A DNA stretch of 64,000 nucleotides from assembly GCF_003864975.1 (NCBI RefSeq), contig NZ_BHGL01000007.1:196359-260358 (forward strand), given 5' to 3'. Shown here piece by piece: positions 19,955-30,550 of this stretch. Below the pieces are notes generated by a model. It was not told the DNA's origin. It ran no database searches and saw nothing but the letters and a program-made list of their open reading frames with translations. Origin of the DNA: Sulfuriferula thiophila (GTDB lineage: Bacteria; Pseudomonadota; Gammaproteobacteria; Burkholderiales; Sulfuriferulaceae). Both the position numbers and the translations under genes were made by a program. The first letter of the stretch is position 1. Each line of letters opens with the position of its first letter.

Positions 19955-20698
19955 ATGATGCAAGGCAAAACAGTATTAATTACCGGTGGCGCAAAACGCG
20001 TAGGCGCAGCAATTTGCCGGCGACTGCATAGCGCTGGCGCTAATCTAATGATCCATTACCGCACTTCTGTTATGGAGGCACGTGCCTTGCAATCCGAATT
20101 GAATGCACAACGCCCCGGCTCGGTTACCCTGATTCAAGCTGACCTGCTCGACTGCGACAGCTTTCCCAATCTGATACAGACCACACTTACCAGTTTTGGC
20201 CGACTCGACGTACTGATCAACAATGCCTCCAGTTTTTACGCGTCACCTGTCGGCGCCATCACCGAAAGCAACTGGCTGGACCTGATCGGCACCAACCTGA
20301 AAGCGCCGTTATTTCTGGCTCAGGCAGCCGCCACCGAATTACGTCGCCAACAAGGCTGCATCGTCAACATCACCGACATTCACGCTGAACGACCTATGAA
20401 AAGCTATGTGGTGTACAGCATTGCCAAAGCGGGACTGGTCGGCCTGACCCGCTCGCTGGCGCGGGAACTGGGGCCGGATGTGCGCGTCAATGCGGTTGCC
20501 CCCGGCCCTATCATCTGGCCGGAAGATGCGCCCGAGCTCGATGAAGTTTCGCGCCAGCGCATTATTTCCCACACCATACTCAAACAGGCCGGCGAACCAG
20601 ACGATATCGCCAAGGCTGTTTATTATTTAATAGTGGATGCCGGTTACGTTACCGGACAGGTGATTAACGTTGATGGCGGGCGTAGCGTGCGCCTGTAA
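19955..20698 (+). CDS. Pteridine reductase, short-chain dehydrogenase family
   Basis: NADPH-dependent short-chain dehydrogenase of 247 residues. The nucleotide-binding TGGAKRVGAA carries the arginine typical of pteridine reductases (TGxxxRxG) instead of the standard SDR glycine pattern. NNASSFYAS, the catalytic Tyr-Lys in YVVYSIAKAG, and the C-terminal NVDGGRSVRL complete it. It may reduce dihydrobiopterin or dihydrofolate-type pterins, as FolM does. Two adjacent ATG codons (19955, 19958) follow an AAGGA ribosome site; either may be used. Confidence 0.87.
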   Translation: MMQGKTVLITGGAKRVGAAICRRLHSAGANLMIHYRTSVMEARALQSELNAQRPGSVTLIQADLLDCDSFPNLIQTTLTSFGRLDVLINNASSFYASPVGAITESNWLDLIGTNLKAPLFLAQAAATELRRQQGCIVNITDIHAERPMKSYVVYSIAKAGLVGLTRSLARELGPDVRVNAVAPGPIIWPEDAPELDEVSRQRIISHTILKQAGEPDDIAKAVYYLIVDAGYVTGQVINVDGGRSVRL

Positions 20699-20702
20699 TT
20701 GC

Positions 20703-21851
20703 TCAATGCAACTGCGGCATAACCTTATCCGACTCCGGCATTTCCGGATGCTCTAATTCAGCATCCGCGTTAGGAAACAGCGGTGAACCGCAATCGTCAC
20801 AAAATTCCATCGGCATGGCCGTCGTCAACACCACGATCTTGCCCAGACCACCTAACTCATGCTCGATCTGACTGACGATATCCGTCTCCTCGCTTTCTTC
20901 CCCGATCAATGGCCAGACCACGCCATGCAACACTTGTGGCGTACGCAGCAGACTGAAGCCGATACGGTATTCTTCCAGCACCTGGTCATAAAATGGCGCA
21001 ATCACTGCACGTAAATCACCCGGCACCACATTCAGCATCTCACATAAATAGAATATTGCTGCACGCAAGGAAAAACCGCGCGCTTCATGTTCCAGCTTGC
21101 GCCATGCACTGAAAAACGCATTAGGCAGCAGACTCTGGAAATGGCAACCCGGCAACATGGCCGCAAAAGTCGATTTGGTATGCAATTGCCAGGTTTGCAG
21201 TGCTTCGCTCTGGGTGATTTCATCCTGTTGCCAGCGGAACAAAGGCGCGCCTTTATCCACCACGACCGCTGCAAACACATAGCGCACATCCGCAACAAAC
21301 TCACCTGCCGCAATCAGCTCGGAACTGTCCATGTGCAGATCTTCACCGCTTACTGCACATTGTGCCAATTGCTGTAGCAGCGCCCTGGTTTCAGTGAAGC
21401 CTCGCGGCAACTGATCGGGACTGAACAACACATCGCTGATAGCCAGCCGCGCTGAACTGGCAAGCAAATGCGTCATCACCTGCTCACGCAACTCGCGTAA
21501 ACGCGGCTTGCTGATTTGCCCGGTGGGTATGGCATAACGAGACCAGACCAATAACGGAATGGCAATCAGCACGGCATCCGTATCCGCTGCATCGACCAGA
21601 CTTTCCGCATAACTTTCAATTAACTGCGCGAGCACATCACACGCCGGCGGATTTTCAGTCCACAAATAATCAAGTGCCTGCTCCAGCGTTTCATTCTGTT
21701 TCTTTTGAAACAGTGAAGAAATCAACTTATTAACCTGCTGTTGCCATGACAGGCTTTCCAATTGACTGCCCGATGCATGTAATGCCAGCGCGAGCCGCAC
21801 CAGTTTGGCTGTTTCACGACTGAGGCGGGAGGATGCAGAAATGCGTTTCAT
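20703..21851 (-). CDS. DUF2863-like protein of unknown function
   Basis: A soluble protein of about 382 residues, with no signal peptide or membrane segment, that resembles a betaproteobacterial family annotated as DUF2863 (recognised from overall pattern, not a search). It is mostly helical at the N-terminus, and carries CDDCGSPLFPN near the C-terminus, which could be half of a metal site. The frame opens at a TTG at 21878, but that lies in the secA terminator stem, so ATG 21851 is chosen. It is convergent with the pteridine reductase gene. Confidence 0.7.
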   Translation of the reverse strand: MKRISASSRLSRETAKLVRLALALHASGSQLESLSWQQQVNKLISSLFQKKQNETLEQALDYLWTENPPACDVLAQLIESYAESLVDAADTDAVLIAIPLLVWSRYAIPTGQISKPRLRELREQVMTHLLASSARLAISDVLFSPDQLPRGFTETRALLQQLAQCAVSGEDLHMDSSELIAAGEFVADVRYVFAAVVVDKGAPLFRWQQDEITQSEALQTWQLHTKSTFAAMLPGCHFQSLLPNAFFSAWRKLEHEARGFSLRAAIFYLCEMLNVVPGDLRAVIAPFYDQVLEEYRIGFSLLRTPQVLHGVVWPLIGEESEETDIVSQIEHELGGLGKIVVLTTAMPMEFCDDCGSPLFPNADAELEHPEMPESDKVMPQLH

Positions 21852-21870
21852 TGACGATATACCAGAGAGA

Positions 21871-21920
21871 AAAAACAAAACACCGATGGCCTGATCAACT
21901 GATCATACACATCGGTGTTT
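21871..21920 (-). terminator. Rho-independent terminator after secA
   Basis: Arms 21878-21888 and 21910-21920 form an eleven-pair stem (AAACACCGATG with its complement). On the minus strand the stem is followed by TTGTTTTTT-like sequence. It is 28 bp past the secA stop, just before the DUF2863-like gene. Confidence 0.87.
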
Positions 21921-21948
21921 ACAGTAAAAGGCTCACGCCCTGTCGAGA

Positions 21949-24660
21949 CTAGTTTAACTTGCCATGACAGTGCTTGAATTTTTTACCTGATCCGCACGGA
22001 CATGGATCATTACGGCCTACATTTATATACGGCGAAGTCGCATTCGTTGCATTGATTGGCTCGTCTTCGCCTGCCAGTACTTCATCATAATCGGCATGAT
22101 GATATTCAACATTAGACAATACTGGCGGTGTGTCAACCGCTTCAATATCCGCCTCGGATTGGATCTGCACCGTGAATGTTATTTGCGTGACTTCGCGTTT
22201 GATTGCTTCCAGCATCGCGGAGAACAAATCAAATGCCTCACGCTTATACTCCTGCTTGGGATTCTTCTGCGCGTAACCACGCAAATGGATACCCTGACGC
22301 AAATGATCCAGCGCTGCCAAGTGCTCGCGCCAATGGCTATCAATATTTTGCAACATCACCGCACGTTCAAAATGGTGCATCCCGGTGTCACCCACTGCCG
22401 CCACCTTGACACCGTACGCGTCATTGGCTGCGCTGACAATCCGATCCTGCAGGCTATGCTCATCCAGGGCGCTGTCCTGATCAAGCCATTGCTGTACAGG
22501 CAACTGCAATTGAAACTCGCTGGCCAGCACCAGCTCCAGACCAGCCACATCCCATTGCTCAGCCATACTGCCTGGAATCACATGCTCACTGATCACACGG
22601 CGCAGCACATCTTCACGCATGGCGGTAATGGTTTCCGACACATCCTGCGTTTCCAGCAGTTCATTACGCTGCTGGTAGATTACCTTACGCTGATCATTGG
22701 ATACATCGTCGTATTCCAGCAACTGCTTGCGCATATCGAAGTTACGCGCCTCCACCTTGCGTTGCGCATTTTCGATGGCACGCGTCACCCAAGGGTGCTC
22801 AATGGCTTCGCCTTCCGGCATTTTCAGCTTGTCCATGATCGCGCCGACCCGGTCGGAGGCGAAGATGCGCAGCAACGGGTCTTCCAGTGACAGATAGAAG
22901 CGACTGGAACCCGCATCACCCTGACGACCGGAGCGACCGCGCAACTGGTTATCTACGCGCCGTGACTCATGGCGTTCAGTACCGATAATATGCAAGCCGC
23001 CGGCAGCCAATACAGTTTCATGCACGGCTTGCCATTTGGTCTTCAGCGCAGTCGTACGCGACAGTTTATCGGCATCGGATAAATTCTCATCCAGCCGGAT
23101 TTCATCCAGCTCACGCTCTATGCTGCCGCCCAGCACGATGTCAGTACCACGACCGGCCATGTTGGTAGCGATAGTAATCGCCTTCAACTGCCCTGCTTGC
23201 GCGATAATTTCTGCTTCACGCGCATGCTGCTTGGCGTTCAGAACCTCATGCGGCAATTTTGCCGCTTTCAGCAAACCGGATAAGTATTCGTTATTTTCAA
23301 TCGAGGTGGTGCCGACCAGGACTGGCTGACCGCGCTCATAGCAATCCTTGATATCATTGATGATCGCCTGATGCTTTTCGCGCGCGGTACGGAACACCTG
23401 ATCCATCTTGTCTATCCGCACCATCGGCCGATGTGTTGGAATAACGACGGTTTCCAGGCCGTAAATCTGCTGGAATTCGTAAGCTTCCGTATCCGCCGTA
23501 CCAGTCATACCGGCCAGCTTGGTGAACATGCGGAAATAGTTCTGGAAAGTAATCGACGCCAAGGTCTGATTTTCTTTCTGGATGGCCACACCTTCCTTGG
23601 CTTCCACCGCCTGATGCAGGCCTTCTGACCAGCGCCGTCCTGACATCAGACGACCGGTAAACTCATCGACGATAACCACTTCATCATCCTGCACCACATA
23701 ATGCTGATCGCGGTGGTACAGCGCATGCGCACGTAATGCAGCATACACGTGATGCATCAGGCCGATATTGGCTGCTTCGTACAAGCTTGATCCGACTGGC
23801 AACAGGCCAGCATCGGTCAATAACTGTTCAGCGTGCTCATGACCCGCTTCCGACAACAGTACGGTATGGGCTTTTTCATCGACCCAGTAATCACCCGTAC
23901 CATCTTCTTTTTCTTGCCGGGTCAGGTTGGGCACCACTGTGTTCACGGCCAGATACAGCTCAGTACTGCTATCCGCCTGACCGGAGATGATTAGCGGTGT
24001 ACGTGCCTCATCAATTAAAATCGAATCCACTTCATCGACAATGGCAAAATTCAGGCTACGCTGCACTTTTTCATGGGTCTGATACACCATGTTATCGCGC
24101 AGATAATCAAAGCCGAACTCATTATTGGTGCCGTAGGTGATATCCGAGGCATAGGCTGCCTGTTTTTCTTCATGCGGCATTTGCGACAGATTCACACCGA
24201 CCGTCAGCCCGAGGAAGCCATGGATACGCCCCATCTGTGCCGCATCGCGGCTGGCCAGATAATCGTTGACGGTAACGATGTGTACGCCGTTACCGGACAA
24301 GGCGTTCAGGTAAGCTGGCAGGGTCGCCATCAGCGTCTTGCCTTCACCGGTACGCATTTCGGCAATTTTGCCGTCATGCAGCACCATACCACCGATCAGC
24401 TGTACGTCGTAATGGCGCAGACCCAGCACCCGCCGGCCTGCTTCGCGCACCGTGGCAAAAGCCTCAGGCAATAACTGATCAAGCGTTTCCCCGTTAGCAA
24501 AACGGGTTTTATATTCATCAGTCTTGGCGCGTAATTCCGCATCAGACAAGGCCTGGAGTTTCGGCTCCAAGGCATTGATCGCGCGAACCTTAGCCACATA
24601 TTGTTTAACCAGACGGTCATTACGACTACCAAATACTTTTTTCAACAGAGATGAAATCAT
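21949..24660 (-). CDS. secA: Preprotein translocase ATPase SecA
   Basis: Motor that pushes unfolded preproteins through SecYEG. 903 residues, full length. Walker [10 protein letters not shown] at 102-110, the DEAD-like [16 protein letters not shown] near 210, the second nucleotide fold with [14 protein letters not shown] near 500, and [12 protein letters not shown]. It ends in the zinc-binding [14 protein letters not shown] tail that contacts SecB and phospholipid. In betaproteobacteria secA often lies after lpxC; here two membrane-protein genes and the DciA-like gene lie between. Confidence 0.98.
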   Translation of the reverse strand: MISSLLKKVFGSRNDRLVKQYVAKVRAINALEPKLQALSDAELRAKTDEYKTRFANGETLDQLLPEAFATVREAGRRVLGLRHYDVQLIGGMVLHDGKIAEMRTGEGKTLMATLPAYLNALSGNGVHIVTVNDYLASRDAAQMGRIHGFLGLTVGVNLSQMPHEEKQAAYASDITYGTNNEFGFDYLRDNMVYQTHEKVQRSLNFAIVDEVDSILIDEARTPLIISGQADSSTELYLAVNTVVPNLTRQEKEDGTGDYWVDEKAHTVLLSEAGHEHAEQLLTDAGLLPVGSSLYEAANIGLMHHVYAALRAHALYHRDQHYVVQDDEVVIVDEFTGRLMSGRRWSEGLHQAVEAKEGVAIQKENQTLASITFQNYFRMFTKLAGMTGTADTEAYEFQQIYGLETVVIPTHRPMVRIDKMDQVFRTAREKHQAIINDIKDCYERGQPVLVGTTSIENNEYLSGLLKAAKLPHEVLNAKQHAREAEIIAQAGQLKAITIATNMAGRGTDIVLGGSIERELDEIRLDENLSDADKLSRTTALKTKWQAVHETVLAAGGLHIIGTERHESRRVDNQLRGRSGRQGDAGSSRFYLSLEDPLLRIFASDRVGAIMDKLKMPEGEAIEHPWVTRAIENAQRKVEARNFDMRKQLLEYDDVSNDQRKVIYQQRNELLETQDVSETITAMREDVLRRVISEHVIPGSMAEQWDVAGLELVLASEFQLQLPVQQWLDQDSALDEHSLQDRIVSAANDAYGVKVAAVGDTGMHHFERAVMLQNIDSHWREHLAALDHLRQGIHLRGYAQKNPKQEYKREAFDLFSAMLEAIKREVTQITFTVQIQSEADIEAVDTPPVLSNVEYHHADYDEVLAGEDEPINATNATSPYINVGRNDPCPCGSGKKFKHCHGKLN

Positions 24661-24755
24661 GGCAATGGGATATATTGTGTAGCGTTGCGTGAAAATCTGG
24701 ACATGTTACCATATTCGCACTCTCATTCCGAATCGCTTTGTTGACAAGCCCTTAG

Positions 24756-25205
24756 ATGACGAATTTTCCTTCGCAAGCCAAGCGTGCTTACCGCTTTTTC
24801 AACGGTGATGATCGCTTACGTTTGTTACAAACGCATGTAAATGAAATCATGCAACTGCAAAAACTCTGGCATACCATCGTCCCCAGCGGACTCGCCAGCG
24901 TGTCCCGCATCGGCCAGATCGATGCCAGCAACATCAGCATTTATTGCGACCATGGCGCCGCCGCTGCAAAGTTACGCCAACTCATCCCCAGCATCACCAC
25001 CGCACTGGCTAAACACGGCCTGACAGGGCAGAACATACTGATCAAGGTACGCACCAATGCCATACCTAATCGTTACCGCGAAATCAATAAGCCCACCATT
25101 AGCGCGGCTGGCCTGGCTGAGCTGGAAAATTTATGTACGGAACTGGAAGCAGGACAGTTGAAAGATGCGCTGGCTAATTTGCTGAGCAAACATCCGCACC
25201 AATAG
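24756..25205 (+). CDS. DUF721/DciA-like protein
   Basis: A 149-residue protein of the DUF721 group. The N-terminal half holds the usual helix-strand pattern (LQTHVNEIMQLQKLWHTIVP, then a strand with ISIYCDHGAAAAKLRQL and the conserved ILIKV strand near residue 95). The family includes DciA, the ancestral loader of the replicative helicase DnaB in bacteria that lack DnaC. The C-terminal 50 residues are helical. It is divergent from secA, as often seen in betaproteobacteria. Confidence 0.75.
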   Translation: MTNFPSQAKRAYRFFNGDDRLRLLQTHVNEIMQLQKLWHTIVPSGLASVSRIGQIDASNISIYCDHGAAAAKLRQLIPSITTALAKHGLTGQNILIKVRTNAIPNRYREINKPTISAAGLAELENLCTELEAGQLKDALANLLSKHPHQ

Positions 25206-25304
25206 GCCCGATAGTCAATTCATTGCTGTTACGTGATGCATTAAACAGCTCATATCGTAAATTCAATGGTTTCGCAGTGTAAGATTTGTTTTGTTCACTC
25301 TGGC

Positions 25305-26150
25305 TTATTTGGGAATATAGATACGTTGTTTTATATGTTTCATATTTGCCACTATGGTAAATGTCATAATCACTAGCAATGACCACGAACTCCACTTGCC
25401 TATATGCACAACCGACCATGCTCCCATCTGATTCGGGTATTGCCAGATACTAAAAAAAGTACTGATATTTTCGGCTAACCAAATAAAAAATCCTATCAGT
25501 ACGAATGCAAGCATAAGCGGCATACGTCGCTCGCGGTCAAATGGCTGATAGACAACAATTGCACGGGCATATAATCCGATGGCACATGCCGCTATATACC
25601 AGCGATAATCCCCTATGAAATGATGGGTATAAAAATTGGCATAAATTAGAATTGCAATCAACGTTGCCATCCAATAAGGTGGGTGATGCTCCACCCTAAG
25701 CTCCAATAGCCTCCACGCCTGAATAATATAACTGCCGACTGCCGCATACATGAATCCAGAAAACAGCGGAACACCCCATAGTTTGGTGTATGCAAAATCC
25801 GGATATGTCCATGATTGCACCCCACCTGAGGTCTTGAAAACTTCAAGCGCAAACCCAACTACGTGAAATAAACTAATAGCCTTGAGTTCATCTATCGTTT
25901 CCAGCTTGCTCCAAACCATCCATACCTGAATTGCAATCGCTATGATCAGCAACGTGTCATAGCGTGGCACACTCAATATTCCATTGCGCGGTACAAGAAA
26001 TACTGCAGCAAAGAACAAACCGGCAAACAAACAGGCACGCGCTTCCTTGATGCCGAAGTACATAAACTCGACACCAAATCGCTTCATTCCGGACAGTTCT
26101 GGTTTAGCGGGTAAATTCAGCAGATGGTGATCAAGTTTGCTTAACCCCAT
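25305..26150 (-). CDS. DUF817 family integral membrane protein
   Basis: A 281-residue protein with about eight hydrophobic segments. Family-like sequence includes FGIKEARACLFAGLFF near residue 32, HVVGFALEVFKTSGG near 95, SWTYPDFAYTKLWGVPLFSG, and FYTHHFIGDYRWY, with many aromatic residues and histidines at membrane edges. Recognised as DUF817 (YoaT-like) from these. The function is unknown; the conserved histidines suggest metal or cofactor binding but do not prove it. It is transcribed toward dciA in a convergent arrangement. Confidence 0.78.
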   Translation of the reverse strand: MGLSKLDHHLLNLPAKPELSGMKRFGVEFMYFGIKEARACLFAGLFFAAVFLVPRNGILSVPRYDTLLIIAIAIQVWMVWSKLETIDELKAISLFHVVGFALEVFKTSGGVQSWTYPDFAYTKLWGVPLFSGFMYAAVGSYIIQAWRLLELRVEHHPPYWMATLIAILIYANFYTHHFIGDYRWYIAACAIGLYARAIVVYQPFDRERRMPLMLAFVLIGFFIWLAENISTFFSIWQYPNQMGAWSVVHIGKWSSWSLLVIMTFTIVANMKHIKQRIYIPK

Positions 26151-26196
26151 TTCAAGACGAAAACCTTATGGAATACGCCACAAACATAGTTTTGGC

Positions 26197-26379
26197 TTAA
26201 AGCAACACCAGGCGTTCAGCCACCATCAATGCGCCGAACACCACTATCAATATGACTCCGAATTTCAGCACTTTCCAGACGAACTGCAGATAACGTTTCT
26301 CGCCGGTCAGAAAATACAATGCCCCTGAAAGTGCCAGTGCTATGCATGCCAGCACAAACAGCAGGCGGATGATAATCAT
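26197..26379 (-). CDS. Small two-helix membrane protein
   Basis: A 60-residue protein with two hydrophobic helices ([19 protein letters not shown] and [18 protein letters not shown]) joined by a basic turn [11 protein letters not shown]. Its ATG overlaps the lpxC stop by four bases (ATGA), which supports translation and coupling. Similar short membrane proteins follow division or envelope genes in many betaproteobacteria, but I do not recognise a named family. Likely in the inner membrane. Confidence 0.7.
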   Translation of the reverse strand: MIIIRLLFVLACIALALSGALYFLTGEKRYLQFVWKVLKFGVILIVVFGALMVAERLVLL

Positions 26380-27296
26380 ATGCTGGTCAGTTGCGGATGG
26401 AGCTGACGTATGCCAGCAGGTGCCAGTTTTTCGTCGGCAAAGCTGACGTATTCCCAGGCGCTCTGATCCTGCAATAACGTTCTGATTAATCGATTATTCA
26501 GTGCATGACCGGATTTGTGGGCATAAAACGCGCCGATTATCGGGTGGCCAATAATGTACAAATCACCTATCGCATCCAGCACCTTATGTTTGACGAATTC
26601 ATCTTCATAACGCAAACCGTCGCTGTTGAGCACACGGAACTCGTCCATGACGATGGCGTTATCCAGACTGCCGCCCAGCGCCAGTCCATTCGCGCGCAAC
26701 CATTCCACTTCCTGCATAAAACCGAAAGTGCGGGCGCGACTGACTTCATTGACGTAGGAGGTCTTAGCAAAATCCAGGCTGATGGCCTGACCTGATTTTT
26801 CAAACACCGGGTGTTTGAAATCGATAGTGAATTCTATCTTGAAACCGTCAAAAGGCTCGAAACGAACGCGCTTATCGCCTTCCACTACTTCTACTGTTTT
26901 CTTGATGCGGATAAACTTTTTCGCTGCATTTTGCTGCGTGATCCCTGCTGACTGGATCAGAAATACGAAAGATGAAGCCGAACCATCCATGATCGGCACT
27001 TCCGGTCCATCGAGATCAATATAGATATTATCAACCCCGAGCCCGGCCAATGCCGACATCAGATGCTCTACTGTTGCGACGGTAGCCTTACCGTTATCCA
27101 GCGTTGAACACAAGCGGGTATCACCCACCTGCTCAGCTGCAACTACTATGTCTACAGGTTCTGCCAGATCCAGCCGACGAAACACCACCCCCGTATCTGG
27201 CGCAGCCGGGCGCAATACCATGCTGACTTTAGCACCGGTATGCAGCCCCACCCCTGAGGCACGAATGGTATTTTTTATTGTACGTTGCTGAATCAT
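26376..27296 (-). CDS. lpxC: UDP-3-O-acyl-N-acetylglucosamine deacetylase LpxC
   Basis: Zinc-dependent enzyme for the committed step of lipid A synthesis. 306 residues, normal length. The zinc ligands His78 (VEHLMSAL), His237 and Asp241 ([10 protein letters not shown]) are present, with the catalytic Glu77 and the C-terminal His264 (HKSGHALNN). Separated from ftsZ by 67 bp with its own promoter-like sequence. The last gene of the envelope cluster in transcription order, coupled to a small membrane protein. Confidence 0.98.
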   Translation of the reverse strand: MIQQRTIKNTIRASGVGLHTGAKVSMVLRPAAPDTGVVFRRLDLAEPVDIVVAAEQVGDTRLCSTLDNGKATVATVEHLMSALAGLGVDNIYIDLDGPEVPIMDGSASSFVFLIQSAGITQQNAAKKFIRIKKTVEVVEGDKRVRFEPFDGFKIEFTIDFKHPVFEKSGQAISLDFAKTSYVNEVSRARTFGFMQEVEWLRANGLALGGSLDNAIVMDEFRVLNSDGLRYEDEFVKHKVLDAIGDLYIIGHPIIGAFYAHKSGHALNNRLIRTLLQDQSAWEYVSFADEKLAPAGIRQLHPQLTSI

Positions 27297-27324
27297 GAGC
27301 GTAGTGAACCAATTAATTCAGCGC

Positions 27325-27353
27325 ATTATAGCGTGAATCAATTGAATCCCCAA
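27325..27353 (-). promoter_or_regulatory. Probable lpxC promoter
   Basis: On the minus strand a perfect TATAAT lies at 27330-27325, 28 bases before the lpxC ATG. TTGGGG at 27353-27348 is a weak -35 with the optimal 17-base spacer. No hairpin terminator is seen after ftsZ, so read-through from ftsZ is also possible. Confidence 0.6.
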
Positions 27354-27363
27354 AAACCCCTTT

Positions 27364-28518
27364 TTAATCCGCCTGTTTACGTAAAAATGCTGGAATATCC
27401 AGGTATTCCATACCGGACTGTTTCAACGCTTCTACTTGTGCTTCGCGGCGGTTACTGCGAAACACGGTAGGCTCAGCTTCGCCAACCTGATAGTCAACAC
27501 TGGCTGATGAATAATCATCCGTACCGGTTTTAACGATCACTGGTTTAGGTTGCTGACGCGCCACTGGGCTACCCAGACCAGTTGCAACGATGGTCACACG
27601 CAACTCATCACCGATGCTCTCATCAATAACTGTACCGACAATGACTGTCGCTTCTTCGGCAGTAAAGCCTTTGATAGTGTTCATGACTTCATAGTATTCC
27701 TTCATCTTGAAGGAAGTGGATGCCGTCACGTTTACCAGCACACCACGCGCACCAGCCAGATTCACATCTTCCAGCAAGGGGCTGGCAACAGCCTGTTGCG
27801 CGGCCAGACGGGCACGGTCAGGACCGACTGCAGCAGCAGAGCCCATCATTGCCATGCCCATTTCCGACATCACTGTTTTCACGTCGGCAAAGTCGACGTT
27901 AACCATACCCGGGCAGTTAATCACTTCCGCGATACCGGCTACCGCGCCATGCAGTACGTTATTGGCGGCCTTGAATGCATCCAGCATGGACACATCTTCG
28001 CCCAGCACTTGCATCAGCTTTTCGTTAGGAATCACAATCAACGAATCCACATGACGGGATAAGGCTTCGATACCGGCATTCGCCAGACGTACGCGCTTGC
28101 CTTCGAACAGGAATGGCTTGGTCACCACGGCGACGGTTAAAATCCCCATTTCCTTGGCAACTTCGCAAACCACGGGTGCTGCACCGGTACCCGTACCACC
28201 ACCCATACCTGCGGTAACAAACAGCATGTCAGCACCGTCGATCAGCTCGGCAATCCGCTCGCGATCTTCCAGCGCTGCTTCACGGCCTACTTCAGGGTTT
28301 GCGCCAGCGCCCAAACCACGGGTTACGCCAGTACCCAGTTGCAGTTGCACTTTGGCTTTATTACGCTGCAAAGCCTGCGCATCGGTGTTAATACTGATGA
28401 ACTCCACACCATCGACGCCGCAATCGATCATGTGGTCCACTGCGTTACCACCGCAACCACCTACACCGATAACTTTAATTACTGCATCCTGGGTCAACGT
28501 ATCCATAATTTCAAACAT
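27364..28518 (-). CDS. ftsZ: Cell division protein FtsZ
   Basis: Tubulin-like GTPase that forms the Z ring. 384 residues from ATG 28518, which has AGGAG seven bases upstream; an in-frame extension to 28548 has no support. The GTP-binding loop GGGTGTG is at 106-112, with GCGGNAV near 21, and the T7 loop is present. The C-terminal DIPAFLRKQ binds FtsA and ZipA. It is the last division gene of the dcw cluster, after ftsA. Confidence 0.98.
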   Translation of the reverse strand: MFEIMDTLTQDAVIKVIGVGGCGGNAVDHMIDCGVDGVEFISINTDAQALQRNKAKVQLQLGTGVTRGLGAGANPEVGREAALEDRERIAELIDGADMLFVTAGMGGGTGTGAAPVVCEVAKEMGILTVAVVTKPFLFEGKRVRLANAGIEALSRHVDSLIVIPNEKLMQVLGEDVSMLDAFKAANNVLHGAVAGIAEVINCPGMVNVDFADVKTVMSEMGMAMMGSAAAVGPDRARLAAQQAVASPLLEDVNLAGARGVLVNVTASTSFKMKEYYEVMNTIKGFTAEEATVIVGTVIDESIGDELRVTIVATGLGSPVARQQPKPVIVKTGTDDYSSASVDYQVGEAEPTVFRSNRREAQVEALKQSGMEYLDIPAFLRKQAD

Positions 28519-28574
28519 GCTAATCTCCTTTATCCGTGTACAAATCAAAAAATGTCATTTACTTCCAAACCGAC

Positions 28575-29810
28575 CTAAAAATTCTTGAACCAACCCTTCA
28601 TCCGCTCAAATACCTGTTGCATTGATGTTCCTGATAACTTCATCGGCTGCTTTCGGTCCTGCTGATCCATTCCTGCCAGCAGCAATCCCACCCCGGTGGC
28701 ATAGCGTGCGTTATGCATCACCTCCGACAACCCACCTTCGTATTGCGGCAATCCCAACCGTACTGGCATATGAAAGACCTCCTCACCTAGCTCCACCATG
28801 CCCTGCATTGCTGCAGAGCCCCCTGTAATCACGATGCCTGAACGCATCAGCTCTTCAAATCCACTGCGGCGCAATTCCGCCTGCACCATTTCATACAACT
28901 CCAGCACGCGCGGCTCGATGACTTCAGCCAGCAACTGCCGTGACATCTGCCGTGCACCACGCTCGCCCACACCGGGCACTTCTAACATGTCATGCGCCCC
29001 CGCAAGCTGGCGCAAAGCACAACCATGGGCTATTTTCAGGTCTTCCGCGTCTTTTAGCGGCGTACGTAATGCCAGCCCGATATCATTGGTGATCTGATCA
29101 CCGGCGATAGGTATCACAGCGGTATGGCGGATTGCACCTTGGGTAAATACCGCGATGTCGGTAGTACCGCCACCGATATCCACCAGCGCCACGCCAAGAT
29201 CCTTTTCGTCTTCAGTCAGCACTGCCATGGCTGAAGCGAGTGGCTGCAACACCAGATCACTCACTTCCAGCCCGCAACGACGTACGCATTTAATGATGTT
29301 TTGCGCTGCCGATACCGCACCGGTGACGATATGGACTTTGACTTCCAGCCGCACGCCACTCATACCCAGTGGCTCGCGCACGTCTTCCTGGCCGTCGACC
29401 AGATATTCCTGGGGCAGGATATGCAGAATCTGCTGATCCGTCGGAATATTCACTGCGCGCGCGGTTTCTATGACTTTATCGACATCAAACTGCGTCACTT
29501 CTTTGTCTTTGATCGGCACCATGCCGTGCGAATTAAAGCTCTTGATATGGCTACCCGCGATGCCGGTATAAACTTCTGTGATCTTGCAGTCCGCCATCAA
29601 TTCCGCTTCTTCCAGCGCACGCTGAATAGCATTGACGGTGGACTCGATATTGACCACCACCCCTTTTTTCAGACCGCGTGAAGGATGACTGCCCATACCA
29701 ACGACTTCCATACGCCCTTCAGGCAATATTTCCGCTACGATGGCAATCACTTTGGAAGTGCCGATATCCAAACCAACAATTAATTCTCTTGTATCTCTCT
29801 GCCTGCTCAT
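28575..29810 (-). CDS. ftsA: Cell division protein FtsA
   Basis: Actin-fold protein that ties FtsZ to the membrane. 411 residues from ATG 29810, which overlaps the ftsQ stop (ATGA); a longer open frame runs to 29960 inside ftsQ and is not used. Features: VGLDIGTSKVIAIVAE (phosphate 1), VDIGGGTTDIAVF (phosphate 2), GIVITGGSAAMQGM (adenosine site), and the C-terminal amphipathic helix VFERMKGWFKNF for membrane attachment. Confidence 0.97.
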   Translation of the reverse strand: MSRQRDTRELIVGLDIGTSKVIAIVAEILPEGRMEVVGMGSHPSRGLKKGVVVNIESTVNAIQRALEEAELMADCKITEVYTGIAGSHIKSFNSHGMVPIKDKEVTQFDVDKVIETARAVNIPTDQQILHILPQEYLVDGQEDVREPLGMSGVRLEVKVHIVTGAVSAAQNIIKCVRRCGLEVSDLVLQPLASAMAVLTEDEKDLGVALVDIGGGTTDIAVFTQGAIRHTAVIPIAGDQITNDIGLALRTPLKDAEDLKIAHGCALRQLAGAHDMLEVPGVGERGARQMSRQLLAEVIEPRVLELYEMVQAELRRSGFEELMRSGIVITGGSAAMQGMVELGEEVFHMPVRLGLPQYEGGLSEVMHNARYATGVGLLLAGMDQQDRKQPMKLSGTSMQQVFERMKGWFKNF

Positions 29811-30550
29811 ACCGATTTCCCCTGTCCTTGCACTGCCTGCGCCTTGTCGCCTGGTTTGGTCGCCAACAAGCGCACTGCAAACCCTTTCGGATAGCGCAAA
29901 TCTACGCCACCCACTGCCACGCCTAACGAAGCCATCGTCGTCGGATATAACTTCACCCAACGTGCCAGACGCTCTGCAGCCTGTTCTCTACCGAGTGCTA
30001 TACTCATCCCGTTATCCAATGTCACCCACCAGCTCCGTCTGTCATTCAAAGTCACTGCAACAGGTTTTGATTTAAGTGGTGCCAGTATTTTTTCGTAATC
30101 CATCCATGCCTGCGCTACTTCATGCTCACTGCCTGCGGGTCCGCTCAAGTGCGGCAGACTCAAATCGCTCGCAGCTTTGAACACCTCGCCGTAACTGTTC
30201 AGTAATGCGTCATCGTTCCAGCGTGCCAGCGGCTTATGTTCCTCCAGCGTCACCACCAGACCATCAGGCCACTGCCGGCGCACACTTGCATCACGCACCC
30301 ATGGCAGCTTGATAAACGCAGCCCGTGTTGCTTCCAGGTCAGTTGAAAAGAAATTACCCGTCAATCGTTGCTGCACCACTAGCTTTGCCTGCTCGGTAGT
30401 CACATGGTGCGCACCCACGATCTTAATTTCGCGCAAATCAAAACTATCCAGCCGCGACAGCATTACCACACCTGCCCACAGCATTAATGCAGCCGTTCCC
30501 CACAGCGCCAGGCGCGTCAGTTTGGCTAGCGCTACTTCGTCATCCCACAC
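29807..30550 (-). CDS. ftsQ: Cell division protein FtsQ
   Basis: Bitopic protein that links early and late divisome parts through FtsB-FtsL. 247 residues: short cytoplasmic N-terminus, membrane helix near residues 15-33 ([18 protein letters not shown]), POTRA domain ([15 protein letters not shown], then [30 protein letters not shown]), and a beta domain. Overlaps ddl upstream by eleven bases and ftsA downstream by four, so all three are coupled. Confidence 0.95.
   Translation of the reverse strand: MWDDEVALAKLTRLALWGTAALMLWAGVVMLSRLDSFDLREIKIVGAHHVTTEQAKLVVQQRLTGNFFSTDLEATRAAFIKLPWVRDASVRRQWPDGLVVTLEEHKPLARWNDDALLNSYGEVFKAASDLSLPHLSGPAGSEHEVAQAWMDYEKILAPLKSKPVAVTLNDRRSWWVTLDNGMSIALGREQAAERLARWVKLYPTTMASLGVAVGGVDLRYPKGFAVRLLATKPGDKAQAVQGQGKSV

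Noticed and set aside
22096-22890. 264-codon open frame opposite secA
   Set aside because: It lies wholly antisense to a strongly conserved gene and has no family features; a shadow of secA codon use.
24741-24746. Perfect TTGACA just before the DciA-like gene
   Set aside because: It is only ten bases from the start codon and has no -10 at the right place before the gene, so it cannot be its -35 box.
27340-27363. Terminator between ftsZ and lpxC
   Set aside because: The run of G and T there does not fold into a stem, so no intrinsic terminator is supported.
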